A stretch of 64,000 bases of DNA from Pseudomonas arcuscaelestis (GTDB lineage: Bacteria; Pseudomonadota; Gammaproteobacteria; Pseudomonadales; Pseudomonadaceae): the NCBI RefSeq assembly GCF_016881005.1, contig NZ_JACOPV010000001.1, positions 186,001-250,000 of the forward strand, read 5' to 3'. Both the position numbers and the translations under genes were made by a program. Of this stretch, positions 9,492 to 16,926 are shown one piece after another. Numbering within the stretch: the first letter of the stretch is position 1; each line of letters begins with the position of its first letter. A model generated the notes under the pieces. The model did no database searches, was not told where the DNA came from, and was given only the letters and a program-made list of their open reading frames with translations.

Positions 9492-10183
9492 GCATCGAAC
9501 TGATCACTTTCGACCTGGATGACACCTTATGGGATACCGCGCCGGTGATCGTCAGCGCCGAAGCTATCCTGCGTGACTGGCTGGCTGCCAATGCGCCAGA
9601 CCTGGGCACAGTCCCGGTGGAGCATCTATACGCTATCCGCGAGCGCCTGGTGCAGGCTGAACCCGGGCTCAAGCACCGTATCAGCGCCCTGCGCCGGCGC
9701 GTACTGTTTCTCGCCCTCGAAGACGTCGGTTACAGCGAGAACAAAGCCCGTGAGCTAGCCAACGAAGGCTTTGAAGTGTTCTTGCACGCCCGCCACCAGA
9801 TCGACATCTTTCCCGAAGTACAGCCGGTACTGGAAATCCTTCGTCATCGGTACACTCTAGGTGTCGTCACCAACGGCAATGCCGACGTGCGGCGCCTGGG
9901 GCTCTCCGACTACTTCAAGTTTGCACTGTGCGCCGAAGACCTGGGGATCGGCAAGCCCGACCCGCAACCTTTCCTTGAAGCCCTGCGCCAGGGCCAGGTC
10001 GAAGCTCATGCAGCGGTGCATATCGGCGATCACCCCGGAGATGACATTGCCGGAGCCCAACGCGCAGGCCTGCGAGCAATCTGGTTCAACCCGCAAGGTA
10101 AACGCTGGGAGGCCGACAGTCGCCCGGATGCCGAAATCCAGCGTCTGTCGCAACTGCCCGAACTGCTCAACAGCTGGCGGTAA
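9488..10183 (+). CDS. HAD-superfamily hydrolase
   Basis: This encodes 231 residues from [19 protein letters not shown]. Motif I is DLDDT, motif II is VVTNGN, the motif III lysine is in [10 protein letters not shown] and motif IV is [13 protein letters not shown], so all catalytic residues of a HAD phosphatase are intact. The cap is the helical C1 type, as in YigB-like FMN/sugar phosphatases; the substrate is not certain. The ATGA overlap with xerC implies coupled translation at the end of the lysA operon, which is closed by the hairpin at 10203. Confidence 0.92.
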   Translation: MSIELITFDLDDTLWDTAPVIVSAEAILRDWLAANAPDLGTVPVEHLYAIRERLVQAEPGLKHRISALRRRVLFLALEDVGYSENKARELANEGFEVFLHARHQIDIFPEVQPVLEILRHRYTLGVVTNGNADVRRLGLSDYFKFALCAEDLGIGKPDPQPFLEALRQGQVEAHAAVHIGDHPGDDIAGAQRAGLRAIWFNPQGKRWEADSRPDAEIQRLSQLPELLNSWR

Positions 10184-10202
10184 CCTTCTCCCGTGGCACA
10201 AA

Positions 10203-10227
10203 AAAGCCCGCAGCGACGGCGGGCTTT
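10203..10227. terminator. Bidirectional terminator between the HAD gene and sutA
   Basis: The arms AAAGCCCGC and GCGGGCTTT enclose a 7-base loop, with an A-run on the left side and TTTCTT on the right. It can end both the rightward lysA-xerC operon and the leftward sutA transcript. Confidence 0.85.
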
Positions 10228-10244
10228 CTTGCTGACAGAACAAA

Positions 10245-10571
10245 TCAGATAGGACGGCTACCGTACTTGTTGTCTGGCTTCTTGGGCGGATCGGCGACCA
10301 CGTTGGCCTCCACTTCCTGCACCTTGCCGCCACGGGAGAGGAAATCTTCCATGGCCTTGGCCAGGGCATCACGCTCCTTTTGCTTGGCTTCCATGCTCGG
10401 CATTTCATCTACCGAGACAGCAGCCGACTTGGACTTGCCCTTGGCAGCAGGTGCCGGGCTGTCGTCGCCACCATCGTCAGCCACATCATCGGCTGCCGCT
10501 TCGAGGCCTTCATCACCGTCGTCTTCGTCGCCTACTTCGAGGTCGTCATTTTCCAGATCGTCGTCGCTCAT
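10245..10571 (-). CDS. sutA: SutA, RNA polymerase-associated slow-growth regulator
   Basis: The 108-residue protein begins MSDDDLENDDLEVGDEDD. It has a very acidic, probably disordered N-terminus (about 1-40), a short linker with AAAKGKSKS, a helical centre (SMEAKQKERDALAKAMEDFLSRGG) and a flexible C-terminus (VVADPPKKPDNKYGSRPI). This composition and its place next to amtB-glnK match SutA of P. aeruginosa, which binds RNA polymerase and boosts housekeeping transcription during slow growth. Assignment is from memory of that protein, not alignment. A palindrome lies 48 bases upstream (10619). Confidence 0.85.
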   Translation of the reverse strand: MSDDDLENDDLEVGDEDDGDEGLEAAADDVADDGGDDSPAPAAKGKSKSAAVSVDEMPSMEAKQKERDALAKAMEDFLSRGGKVQEVEANVVADPPKKPDNKYGSRPI

Positions 10572-11002
10572 GTTCTACCTCATGGCTTGCGAAAAGCATA
10601 TTAGTTATAGACCAGCAGTGTCGAATCGACAGCCACCAGAAAAAATTCAAAGGGTCGCGGGTTTGCCGCCACCTCGAGTGCGCGCAAAAAAGCTGGCGTG
10701 CACCGTGCAGGTCCCGCTCTTGGCAGGGCCTGACAAAATTAAAGAGCTGCCGATAGTGGATCGTCGGCCTACCCTGGCGTGATCAGCCTGCTCATTGGCA
10801 AGCCTAGCAAAGGGTAGCGAAGTTTGCGGACTGCTTGTCAGCTCCCTTCGGCGCGCATTCTAGCGTGCTCAGAGAAAAAGCAAAGTGTCTAACTATCACT
10901 CTGCTCTGTAAGTTTTCTGCCCGTGTGACGCCAGCCGAAAAAGCAAGCGCAAAAACGCCACGAGAAACCGTTTGCGTTACCGGAAATCGACATCTTGCAG
11001 AC
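10572..11002. other. Intergenic region between sutA and amtB
   Basis: These 430 bases hold no gene I can support. The left end carries the sutA ribosome site (GAGGTAGAAC before ATG) and a perfect palindrome TGTCGAATCGACA at 10619-10631, which could be an operator. An open frame at 10835-11056 has poor Pseudomonas codon use and runs through the amtB terminator, so I read it as chance. Confidence 0.5.
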
Positions 11003-11034
11003 AAAAAAATGCCCGGCAAGCCGGGCAAGATTTT
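11003..11034 (-). terminator. amtB terminator
   Basis: On the minus strand the arms TGCCCGGC and GCCGGGCA (2-base loop) are followed by seven Ts. It lies 17 bases after the amtB stop, a classic rho-independent terminator. Confidence 0.9.
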
Positions 11035-11043
11035 TCGAGGGCG

Positions 11044-12366
11044 TTACAGGTTGTAGCCGCGCTCGTTGTGTTGCGCCAGGTCGAGACCGACCGACTCTTC
11101 TTCTTCGTTAACCCGCAGTCCCATCACCAAGTCCAATACCTTGAGAATCACGTAGGTAACAATGGCGGTGTAAATCACGGTGAAACCGACGCCTTTGGCT
11201 TGAATCCAGACTTGTGCGCCAATGTCTTCAACGGTACCGAAGCCGCCCAGCGCAGGGGCGGCGAACACGCCAGTGAGGATTGCGCCGACGATACCGCCGA
11301 CACCGTGGACGCCGAAGGCATCCAGAGAATCGTCATAGCCAAGCTTGCGCTTGAGGCTGGTAGCGCAGAAGAAGCAGATGACGCCCGACATCAAGCCGAT
11401 CACCAAGGCGCCCATCGGGCCCACGGTGCCTGCAGCCGGGGTGATCGCCACCAGACCGGCGACCACACCGGATGCGATGCCTAAGGCGCTGGGTTTACCG
11501 TGGGTGATCCACTCGGCAAACATCCAGCCCAGTGCGGCTGCGGCGGTAGCGACCTGAGTTACCAGCATGGCCATACCCGCGGTACCGTTGGCGGCAGCGG
11601 CGGAGCCTGCGTTAAAGCCGAACCAGCCGATCCACAGCATGGCCGCGCCCATCAAGGTGTAACCCAGGTTGTGTGGAGCCATAGGGGTGGTCGGGAAGCC
11701 TTTACGCTTGCCCAATACCAGGCAGGCCACAAGACCGGCGATACCTGCGTTGATATGCACCACAGTGCCGCCAGCGAAATCCAGAACGCCCCAATCCCAC
11801 ATCAGGCCACCCGCACCCGCCCAGACCATGTGAGCGATGGGGGCGTAGACCAGGGTGAACCAGACAGCCATGAAAATCAGCATGGCGGAGAATTTCATGC
11901 GTTCGGCGAAGGCACCGACGATGAGCGCTGGAGTAATGATGGCGAACGTCATCTGGAAGGTGATGAACACCGCCTCAGGAAACATTGCCGTCAGGCTGTC
12001 AGGGGTGACACCGGCCAGGAAGGCCTTGGAGAAACCACCGACAAAGGAATTGAAGTTGACCACGCCTTCTTCCATACCCGTGGTATCGAATGCCAGGCTG
12101 TAGCCGAAGACCACCCACAGAATGCTGATCATGCCGGTGATTGCAAAGCACTGCATCATCACCGACAGCACGTTCTTGGAACGCACCATACCGCCGTAAA
12201 ACAACGCCAGACCAGGGATGGTCATGAACAGCACCAAGGCTGTGGCGGTCAACATCCAGGCGGTGTCGCCGGAGTTGAGTACGGGGGTTGCCTCCTCTGC
12301 CAGGGCCAGGCCGGGCATTACGAGGGACAAAAGGGCTCCTAGCCCTGCGAATTGACGCAGAGTCAT
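11044..12366 (-). CDS. amtB: Ammonium transporter AmtB
   Basis: This encodes 440 residues: a cleavable signal peptide ending GLALAEE, then eleven predicted membrane helices. Family motifs include GLALFYGGMVRSKNVL, the periplasmic gate Phe region, the pore His pair in the segments VVHINAGIAGL and DAFGVHGVGGIVGA, and the Gly-rich GWFGFNAGSA. It moves ammonium/ammonia across the inner membrane and is closed by GlnK. AGGAGA lies 7 bases before the ATG. It follows glnK by 42 bases and should be cotranscribed under nitrogen control. Confidence 0.98.
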   Translation of the reverse strand: MTLRQFAGLGALLSLVMPGLALAEEATPVLNSGDTAWMLTATALVLFMTIPGLALFYGGMVRSKNVLSVMMQCFAITGMISILWVVFGYSLAFDTTGMEEGVVNFNSFVGGFSKAFLAGVTPDSLTAMFPEAVFITFQMTFAIITPALIVGAFAERMKFSAMLIFMAVWFTLVYAPIAHMVWAGAGGLMWDWGVLDFAGGTVVHINAGIAGLVACLVLGKRKGFPTTPMAPHNLGYTLMGAAMLWIGWFGFNAGSAAAANGTAGMAMLVTQVATAAAALGWMFAEWITHGKPSALGIASGVVAGLVAITPAAGTVGPMGALVIGLMSGVICFFCATSLKRKLGYDDSLDAFGVHGVGGIVGAILTGVFAAPALGGFGTVEDIGAQVWIQAKGVGFTVIYTAIVTYVILKVLDLVMGLRVNEEEESVGLDLAQHNERGYNL

Positions 12367-12408
12367 ATTGTTTTCTCCTGGGGCGTTGGGGTTTGGTGAG
12401 GCTTTTTT

Positions 12409-12870
<462 letters not shown>

Positions 12871-12914
12871 CTACGTCACGTTGACTGCATCAGTGCATGG
12901 GTCACTAAGGTCTT

Positions 12915-12930
12915 AGCAGAAACCTTGCCA
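12915..12930 (-). promoter_or_regulatory. Candidate sigma-54 (-24/-12) promoter of glnK-amtB
   Basis: The minus strand reads TGGCAAGGTTTCTGCT. The invariant GG and GC are 10 bases apart, as required, and the sequence differs from TGGCAC-N5-TTGC in two positions. Transcription would begin near 12904, giving a leader of about 157 bases before glnK. Confidence 0.75.
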
Positions 12931-13004
12931 AATCCGTTAAGTCCCCCAATAACAAGCACTTGCGCCAAGCGGTAAACATTGGCCAGTCGCCAGCCCCCAT
13001 TCGC

Positions 13005-13021
13005 TGCACAATTACAGTGCG
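13005..13021 (-). promoter_or_regulatory. Candidate NtrC site 1 upstream of glnK
   Basis: TGCACAATTACAGTGCG matches the NtrC dyad TGCACC-N5-GGTGCA at 9 of 12 positions with correct spacing. Its centre is about 109 bases upstream of the predicted start point, as in E. coli glnAp2. Confidence 0.65.
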
Positions 13022-13037
13022 CGGCGATTCACCGCGA

Positions 13038-13054
13038 TGCGCAAAAAGCGTGCA
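13038..13054 (-). promoter_or_regulatory. Candidate NtrC site 2 upstream of glnK
   Basis: TGCGCAAAAAGCGTGCA also matches the NtrC dyad at 9 of 12 positions. Its centre lies 33 bases (three helical turns) from site 1 and about 142 bases upstream of the predicted glnK start point. It is also 66 bases before the ubiK start on the other strand. Confidence 0.65.
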
Positions 13055-13119
13055 GGCCAAGGGGGATAAAATCTGCGTGCTACACTGGCGCCCCACTTGG
13101 ATACAGCGGATAGCCGAAC

Positions 13120-13383
13120 ATGCTCGCGCCCAAAGCCTTTCTCGATGCCCTGAGCGACCAAGCCTCGCGCCTTTTCAGCGGTGACACCTCACAACCTCGG
13201 GCTGAACTCGAAAGCCAGTTCAAGGCGTTGCTGCAAAGCGGCTTCAGCAAACTGGAACTGGTCAGCCGGGAAGAATTCGACAGCCAGATGGTGGTATTGG
13301 CCCGCACCCGCGCTCGCCTCGAAGCGCTGGAAGCCAAAGTGGCCGAAATGGAAGCACGCCTGAATCCGACTGCTGCCGAATAA
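13120..13383 (+). CDS. ubiK: UbiK (YqiC/BMFP) ubiquinone biosynthesis accessory factor
   Basis: The 87-residue protein begins MLAPKAFLDALSDQASRLFSG. The N-terminal half can form an amphipathic membrane-binding helix; the C-terminal half is a coiled coil (SREEFDSQMVVLARTRARLEALEAKVAEMEARL) that trimerises in the BMFP family. UbiK supports the Ubi complex with UbiJ. It is divergent from glnK and normally lies directly before comM in this genus; here about 1.9 kb of accessory DNA intervenes. Confidence 0.9.
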   Translation: MLAPKAFLDALSDQASRLFSGDTSQPRAELESQFKALLQSGFSKLELVSREEFDSQMVVLARTRARLEALEAKVAEMEARLNPTAAE

Positions 13384-13423
13384 GCTGCCTTCTGCAAACA
13401 CAGAACCTACCGGCAGAAGCGGG

Positions 13424-13726
13424 CTAGCCCGGTAATCGCTGCAGCTCAATCCCATCGATCAATGAATCGATCAAGGCTTGAGCCAGCTCCAGCGAATGCT
13501 GAACAGTCCAGGCATGTTCCCGCCCCAAACCGTCAACACGTTCCACTACCTGCGCAACACTGGCATTAGCGCATCGGAGATAGAGCGACGCATGCACCAG
13601 CGCATCCTCGGCGCTGACACCTGCACGAACAATGAACAGCGGCGGATGCTCGGGACAACTGGCGACCGCCCTTTCGACAGTTTCGACGAAGGGCAAATCG
13701 GGTGGATCAGGAACAGGCTTTTTCAT
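13424..13726 (-). CDS. DUF6124/DUF3077-like small Pseudomonas protein
   Basis: The 100-residue protein begins MKKPVPDPPDLPFVETVE. The centre FIVRAGVSAEDALVHASLYLRC and the second half with VQHSLELAQALIDSLID resemble small Pseudomonas proteins of the DUF6124/DUF3077 type. These occur in several copies per genome and have no known function; which of the two families fits better needs a profile search. The ATG at 13726 follows GGGAG 8 bases upstream, and that site lies inside a hairpin of a structured leader (see 13734-13783). The stop codon sits in a GGGCTAGCCC palindrome. It faces ubiK tail to tail and is the first gene of the accessory insertion. Confidence 0.7.
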   Translation of the reverse strand: MKKPVPDPPDLPFVETVERAVASCPEHPPLFIVRAGVSAEDALVHASLYLRCANASVAQVVERVDGLGREHAWTVQHSLELAQALIDSLIDGIELQRLPG

Positions 13727-13733
13727 TGGGCAA

Positions 13734-13783
13734 CTCCCATGCAAATGGAGCGACCACCGTTCGCTGCGAAACGAATAGGGTGG
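13734..13783 (-). promoter_or_regulatory. Structured leader sequestering the ribosome site of the DUF6124-like gene
   Basis: Two adjacent hairpins lie directly before the start codon on the minus strand. The proximal one (13734-13750) pairs CTCCAT with ATGGGAG, which contains the GGGAG ribosome site. The next (13754-13783) pairs CCACC with GGTGG and CGTT with AACG. More dyads (CCGG pairs, GGCAC/GTGCGCC) continue to about 13845. This suggests translational control by RNA folding; it is an inference from base pairing by eye. Confidence 0.55.
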
Positions 13784-13857
13784 CAGCTGTACGCGGGTTC
13801 GCAGACCGGGCATAGGAACCGGCGCACCCTAAAGTGCCCCACGCACAGCCGCCATTA

Positions 13858-14319
13858 ACCTGTGATGCAAGCAGAGAAGCCTGCAACTGGAAAATAGAGC
13901 TCTGACTTATGCCTCGGACTGCGACATCCGGTCGTAAAAATATTAACGACCATCGCAGGGTAGGCACGCACCTTGGCAGGCGCAACAGAGTAACGGCGCC
14001 CAAAGTATGATTCAGAAGCGTCTGACAGAAAACACCTACGCACCCTTGAAGGGAAAAATTATCGTAAAAATTAGACTTACTTTTAGACGCCATCCTCGCA
14101 TCCCCTCGAAACTCACACCTGTTCATTGTTGTGAAGACAATACGCAAACTTTCTAGACGTTACATACCAACAGCCACAACACGCTGCACTTGTAGGAAAC
14201 TTCTGAATTTTGCGGCGCCCGCCGTGAGACGTTGAGCAAAAATTCTCTTTCAGGCACTCTCGTGCGCTGTTCGAAAGCAGCTGAAAACAACTTACAAACA
14301 GCAGTAAAAAGGAGAGAAG
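13858..14319. other. AT-richer intergenic region before the Hcp-like remnant
   Basis: About 460 bases with no supported gene. Base composition drops below that of the core flanks from about 13900. The right end has a good ribosome site (AAGGAGAG) 7 bases before the ATG at 14320. Long antisense frames here (for example 13707-14147) lack codon bias and any recognisable domain. Confidence 0.45.
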
Positions 14320-14691
14320 ATGGCCAATGTCAGCTACATGACAATTACTGGTAAAAAACAAGGCCTGATTTCATCTGGTTGCTCCGGCACTTCCAATGAC
14401 TACAGTGCTCCCAGCGTAGTCGGGCCAACAAGGGAACTTTATCGAAAAATAGTCAACAACTCATCTGATGGGGATATGGCTTATTATTCAGCAGATCTAG
14501 TCTTATCGATATTAGGAATGACGAAACAAGTACGAACCGCCGGGTCGGTAGAATTATTCATAAAGGACCCAATTAATTACAGACGCGCATACCAGCAAGC
14601 GGGCAAAACCGCTCTAGCCTTCGAAGTATTGGTGGATTACTACTCTGTCAAAACAATAATGCAGATAGAACCACCCGAAAACCCACAATAG
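14320..14691 (+). CDS. Hcp N-terminus joined to a toxin C-terminus (DUF4225-like), probable T6SS effector remnant
   Basis: The 123-residue product starts MANVSYMTITGKKQGLIS and GCS, which matches the first ~22 residues of Hcp proteins fused to effectors. The rest of the Hcp tube domain (about 130 residues) is missing. From about residue 30 it reads VVGPTRELYRKIVNN, then YYSADLVLSILGMTKQV and INYRRAYQQAGKTALAFE, like the C-terminal part of DUF4225 toxin domains. I infer an in-frame internal deletion of an Hcp-effector gene. The strong ribosome site AAGGAGAG is kept. The AT-rich codon use differs from neighbours and suggests transfer. Both domain matches are from memory; a hypothetical intact small protein is the alternative. 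No other T6SS gene is in the window. Confidence 0.55.
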   Translation: MANVSYMTITGKKQGLISSGCSGTSNDYSAPSVVGPTRELYRKIVNNSSDGDMAYYSADLVLSILGMTKQVRTAGSVELFIKDPINYRRAYQQAGKTALAFEVLVDYYSVKTIMQIEPPENPQ

Positions 14692-14705
14692 AAGCATCAC
14701 CCTCC

Positions 14706-14915
14706 TTAAATTATACCGCGCAGCCTTTTCCTGTAAAAAATAAATCCAATAAAAACAATAAGTATATATAGTGCCAGATATAGAACATGCAATTGCCTAC
14801 CCTCAAGTTGGTAGGCGACTCTTATAGGCCAAGCAACCAGCCCTGTGTACAAAATTGAAGGTCCTAAAACAGCACATGACAAGGCAATATAATAGCGAAC
14901 ATCATTCAAACTCAT
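14706..14915 (-). CDS. Small two-helix membrane protein, possible immunity protein
   Basis: Reading from the ATG at 14915 (MSLNDVRYYIALSCAVLG) gives 69 residues; an in-frame ATG at 14945 would add ten. Two hydrophobic helices are visible, YYIALSCAVLGPSILYTGL and LHVLYLALYILIVFIGFIF, with a basic tail YRKRLRGII, so the C-terminus is probably cytoplasmic. The DNA is AT-rich like the adjacent Hcp-toxin remnant, with which it is convergent (14 bases apart). Small membrane proteins beside T6SS effectors are often immunity proteins, but orientation and lack of a recognised family keep this tentative. No clear ribosome site was found. Confidence 0.45.
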   Translation of the reverse strand: MSLNDVRYYIALSCAVLGPSILYTGLVAWPIRVAYQLEGRQLHVLYLALYILIVFIGFIFYRKRLRGII

Positions 14916-15289
14916 AATCATCCAGCCATTCAATACACCAACCAAAGAAACTATAGACTACTACATAATAAGGATTACAAACACCCTTTAGCTCGTTTCA
15001 GGAGGCATCAGGCATTACAAGTATTTACGCAAAATACAGCATCGACGCAGGTTGTGCGCGTAGTATGTGATCATAAATAAATCAGCCCATCGAAATTTAG
15101 CAAAAATTGTGTACTTCACAATTCAAACTCTATCTCGACATGTTTGAAAATGTAGCCAGTCTTGTCACAGATCCGGTCAGGGCTCAGTCCTGGAAAAAAT
15201 CAGACTCACTATTCCTTATCTCCCCCCTCATCCCTCCACTATCCTTACAAAGCCGCAGGACGCGGCCCCGCATTGATCATGGAGTGTTC
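14916..15289. other. AT-rich intergenic region before comM
   Basis: About 370 bases with low GC on the left and rising GC on the right. An open frame from 15107 is in phase with comM but its first 61 residues look non-coding, so I place the comM start at 15290. Small dyads CAGG/CCTG (near 15178) and GCCGC/GCGGC (near 15252) may belong to the comM leader. Confidence 0.45.
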
Positions 15290-16786
15290 ATGTCCCTCGC
15301 CCTTGTCTACAGTCGCGCCCAAGTGGGTGTGTCTGCCCCTGCTGTCAGTGTCGAAGCCCATCTTGCCAACGGTTTGCCCGCGCTGACCCTGGTCGGTTTG
15401 CCGGAAGCCACGGTGAAGGAAAGCAAGGACCGCGTGCGCAGCGCGATTCTTAATTCAGGGCTGGAATTTCCCGCCCGCCGCATCACGCTCAATCTCGCGC
15501 CAGCAGATCTGCCAAAGGACGGCGGGCGTTTTGATCTGGCTATCGCTTTGGGCATTCTGGCAGCCAACGGGCAGTTTCCAGGCACTGCCCTGGAAGATCT
15601 GGAGTGCCTCGGAGAGCTTGCGCTATCGGGCGCCATACGACCAGTGCAAGGCGTTCTTCCAGCGGCTTTAGCCGCTCGGGAAGCCGGGCGGGCGCTGGTA
15701 GTGCCACAGGAGAATGCCGAAGAAGCCTGTCTGGCATCGGGACTGGTAGTGTTTGCTGTCGGCCACCTGCTGGAGCTGGTGGCTCACCTCAATGGCCACA
15801 CGCCTCTTGCCCCTTATGCTGCCAATGGCTTGCTGCTGCAAGTGCGCCCCTACCCTGATCTCGATGAGGTTCAGGGCCAGCAAGCCGCAAAACGTGCCCT
15901 GTTGGTGGCCGCTGCGGGCGCTCACAACTTACTTTTCAGCGGTCCCCCCGGCACCGGGAAAACCCTGCTCGCCAGCCGCTTGCCTGGTCTGTTGCCGCCG
16001 CTGGATGAACGTGAGGCACTGGAGGTGGCAGCGATTCAATCGGTAGCCAGCCATGTGCCGCTCAGTAGTTGGCCGCAACGTCCCTTCCGACATCCTCATC
16101 ATTCGGCGTCCGGGGCTGCGTTGGTGGGTGGCGGCAGCCGTCCACAACCGGGGGAAATCACACTTGCTCACCACGGTGTACTGTTTCTTGATGAGCTGCC
16201 CGAGTTTGAACGTAGGGTGCTTGAAGTGCTGCGTGAACCGCTGGAGTCCGGCGAGATTGTTATCGCCCGCGCCAAAGACAAGATCCGTTTCCCGGCACGC
16301 TTCCAATTAGTGGCAGCAATGAATCCCTGCCCCTGTGGATATCTCGGCGACCCCACCGGGCGCTGTCGCTGCAGCAGTGATCAGATTCAGCGGTACCGCA
16401 ACAAGCTTTCCGGCCCCCTGCTCGACCGCATAGACTTGCACCTGACCGTCGCCCGCGAAGCTACCGCGCTGTCCCCGGTTGCCAACAACGGCGAGAGCAG
16501 TGCCCGTATTGCGGCGCTGGTAGCAGCTGCGCGCGAGCTTCAGCAGCGGCGCCAGGGTTGCGCCAACGCTTTTCTCGACCTGCCAGGCTTGCGCAAGCAC
16601 TGCGAGTTATCCACAGCCGACCAGCATTGGTTGGAAAGCGCCTGCGAGCGACTGACGTTATCATTGCGAGCAGCGCATCGGCTGCTGAAGGTAGCTCGCA
16701 CGCTGGCCGATCTGGAGCAAGCGGGGCGCATTGATAGAAATCATCTTGCCGAAGCCTTGCAATACCGACCGACTACAGCAGCCTGA
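15290..16786 (+). CDS. comM: ComM/YifB family Mg-chelatase-like AAA+ ATPase
   Basis: The 498-residue protein starts MSLALVYSRAQVGVSAP. It has an N-terminal Lon-protease-like (ChlI) fold with PALTLVGLPEATVKESKDRV, then an AAA+ domain with Walker A SGPPGTGKTLLA (near 220), Walker B VLFLDELPEF and a zinc-type MNPCPCGYLGDPTGRCRC insert. ComM is a hexameric helicase driving branch migration during natural transformation in Vibrio and relatives. GGAG lies 6 bases before the ATG. In most Pseudomonas it directly follows ubiK; here accessory DNA separates them. Confidence 0.95.
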   Translation: MSLALVYSRAQVGVSAPAVSVEAHLANGLPALTLVGLPEATVKESKDRVRSAILNSGLEFPARRITLNLAPADLPKDGGRFDLAIALGILAANGQFPGTALEDLECLGELALSGAIRPVQGVLPAALAAREAGRALVVPQENAEEACLASGLVVFAVGHLLELVAHLNGHTPLAPYAANGLLLQVRPYPDLDEVQGQQAAKRALLVAAAGAHNLLFSGPPGTGKTLLASRLPGLLPPLDEREALEVAAIQSVASHVPLSSWPQRPFRHPHHSASGAALVGGGSRPQPGEITLAHHGVLFLDELPEFERRVLEVLREPLESGEIVIARAKDKIRFPARFQLVAAMNPCPCGYLGDPTGRCRCSSDQIQRYRNKLSGPLLDRIDLHLTVAREATALSPVANNGESSARIAALVAAARELQQRRQGCANAFLDLPGLRKHCELSTADQHWLESACERLTLSLRAAHRLLKVARTLADLEQAGRIDRNHLAEALQYRPTTAA

Positions 16787-16792
16787 GCAATT

Positions 16793-16808
16793 ATTTCAAA
16801 CTTGAAAT
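16793..16808. promoter_or_regulatory. Palindrome ATTTCAAACTTGAAAT
   Basis: This 16-base near-perfect dyad (7-bp arms, 2-base spacer) begins just after the comM stop. It could be a weak AT-rich terminator or an operator for the ToxR-like gene, whose promoter -35 box lies about 60 bases further on. Confidence 0.4.
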
Positions 16809-16866
16809 ATATATAGCGCTCTATTTTATTTATGCACTAAGACAATAGCAAGCACTAACCGTCGAC

Positions 16867-16894
16867 TTGCCACACCGATGCGCAGGCCTATAAT
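16867..16894 (+). promoter_or_regulatory. Candidate sigma-70 promoter of the ToxR-like gene
   Basis: TTGCCA and TATAAT are separated by 16 bases. A start point near 16901 gives a leader of only about 26 bases with no good ribosome site. Confidence 0.6.
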
Positions 16895-16926
16895 AGCTAC
16901 ACATTTCACGGCACGCGTAATGCTTG

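Noticed and set aside
10835..11056. Small plus-strand frame between sutA and amtB
   Set aside because: Runs through the amtB terminator, has no ribosome site and no recognisable sequence.
13707..14147. Minus-strand frame across the leader of the DUF6124-like gene and upstream DNA
   Set aside because: Its end lies in the structured leader and overlaps the start region of the real small gene in another phase; no coding signal.
15107..15289. N-terminal extension of comM
   Set aside because: The 61 added residues are unlike ComM, AT-rich, and lack a ribosome site; the ATG at 15290 has GGAG and the family N-terminus.
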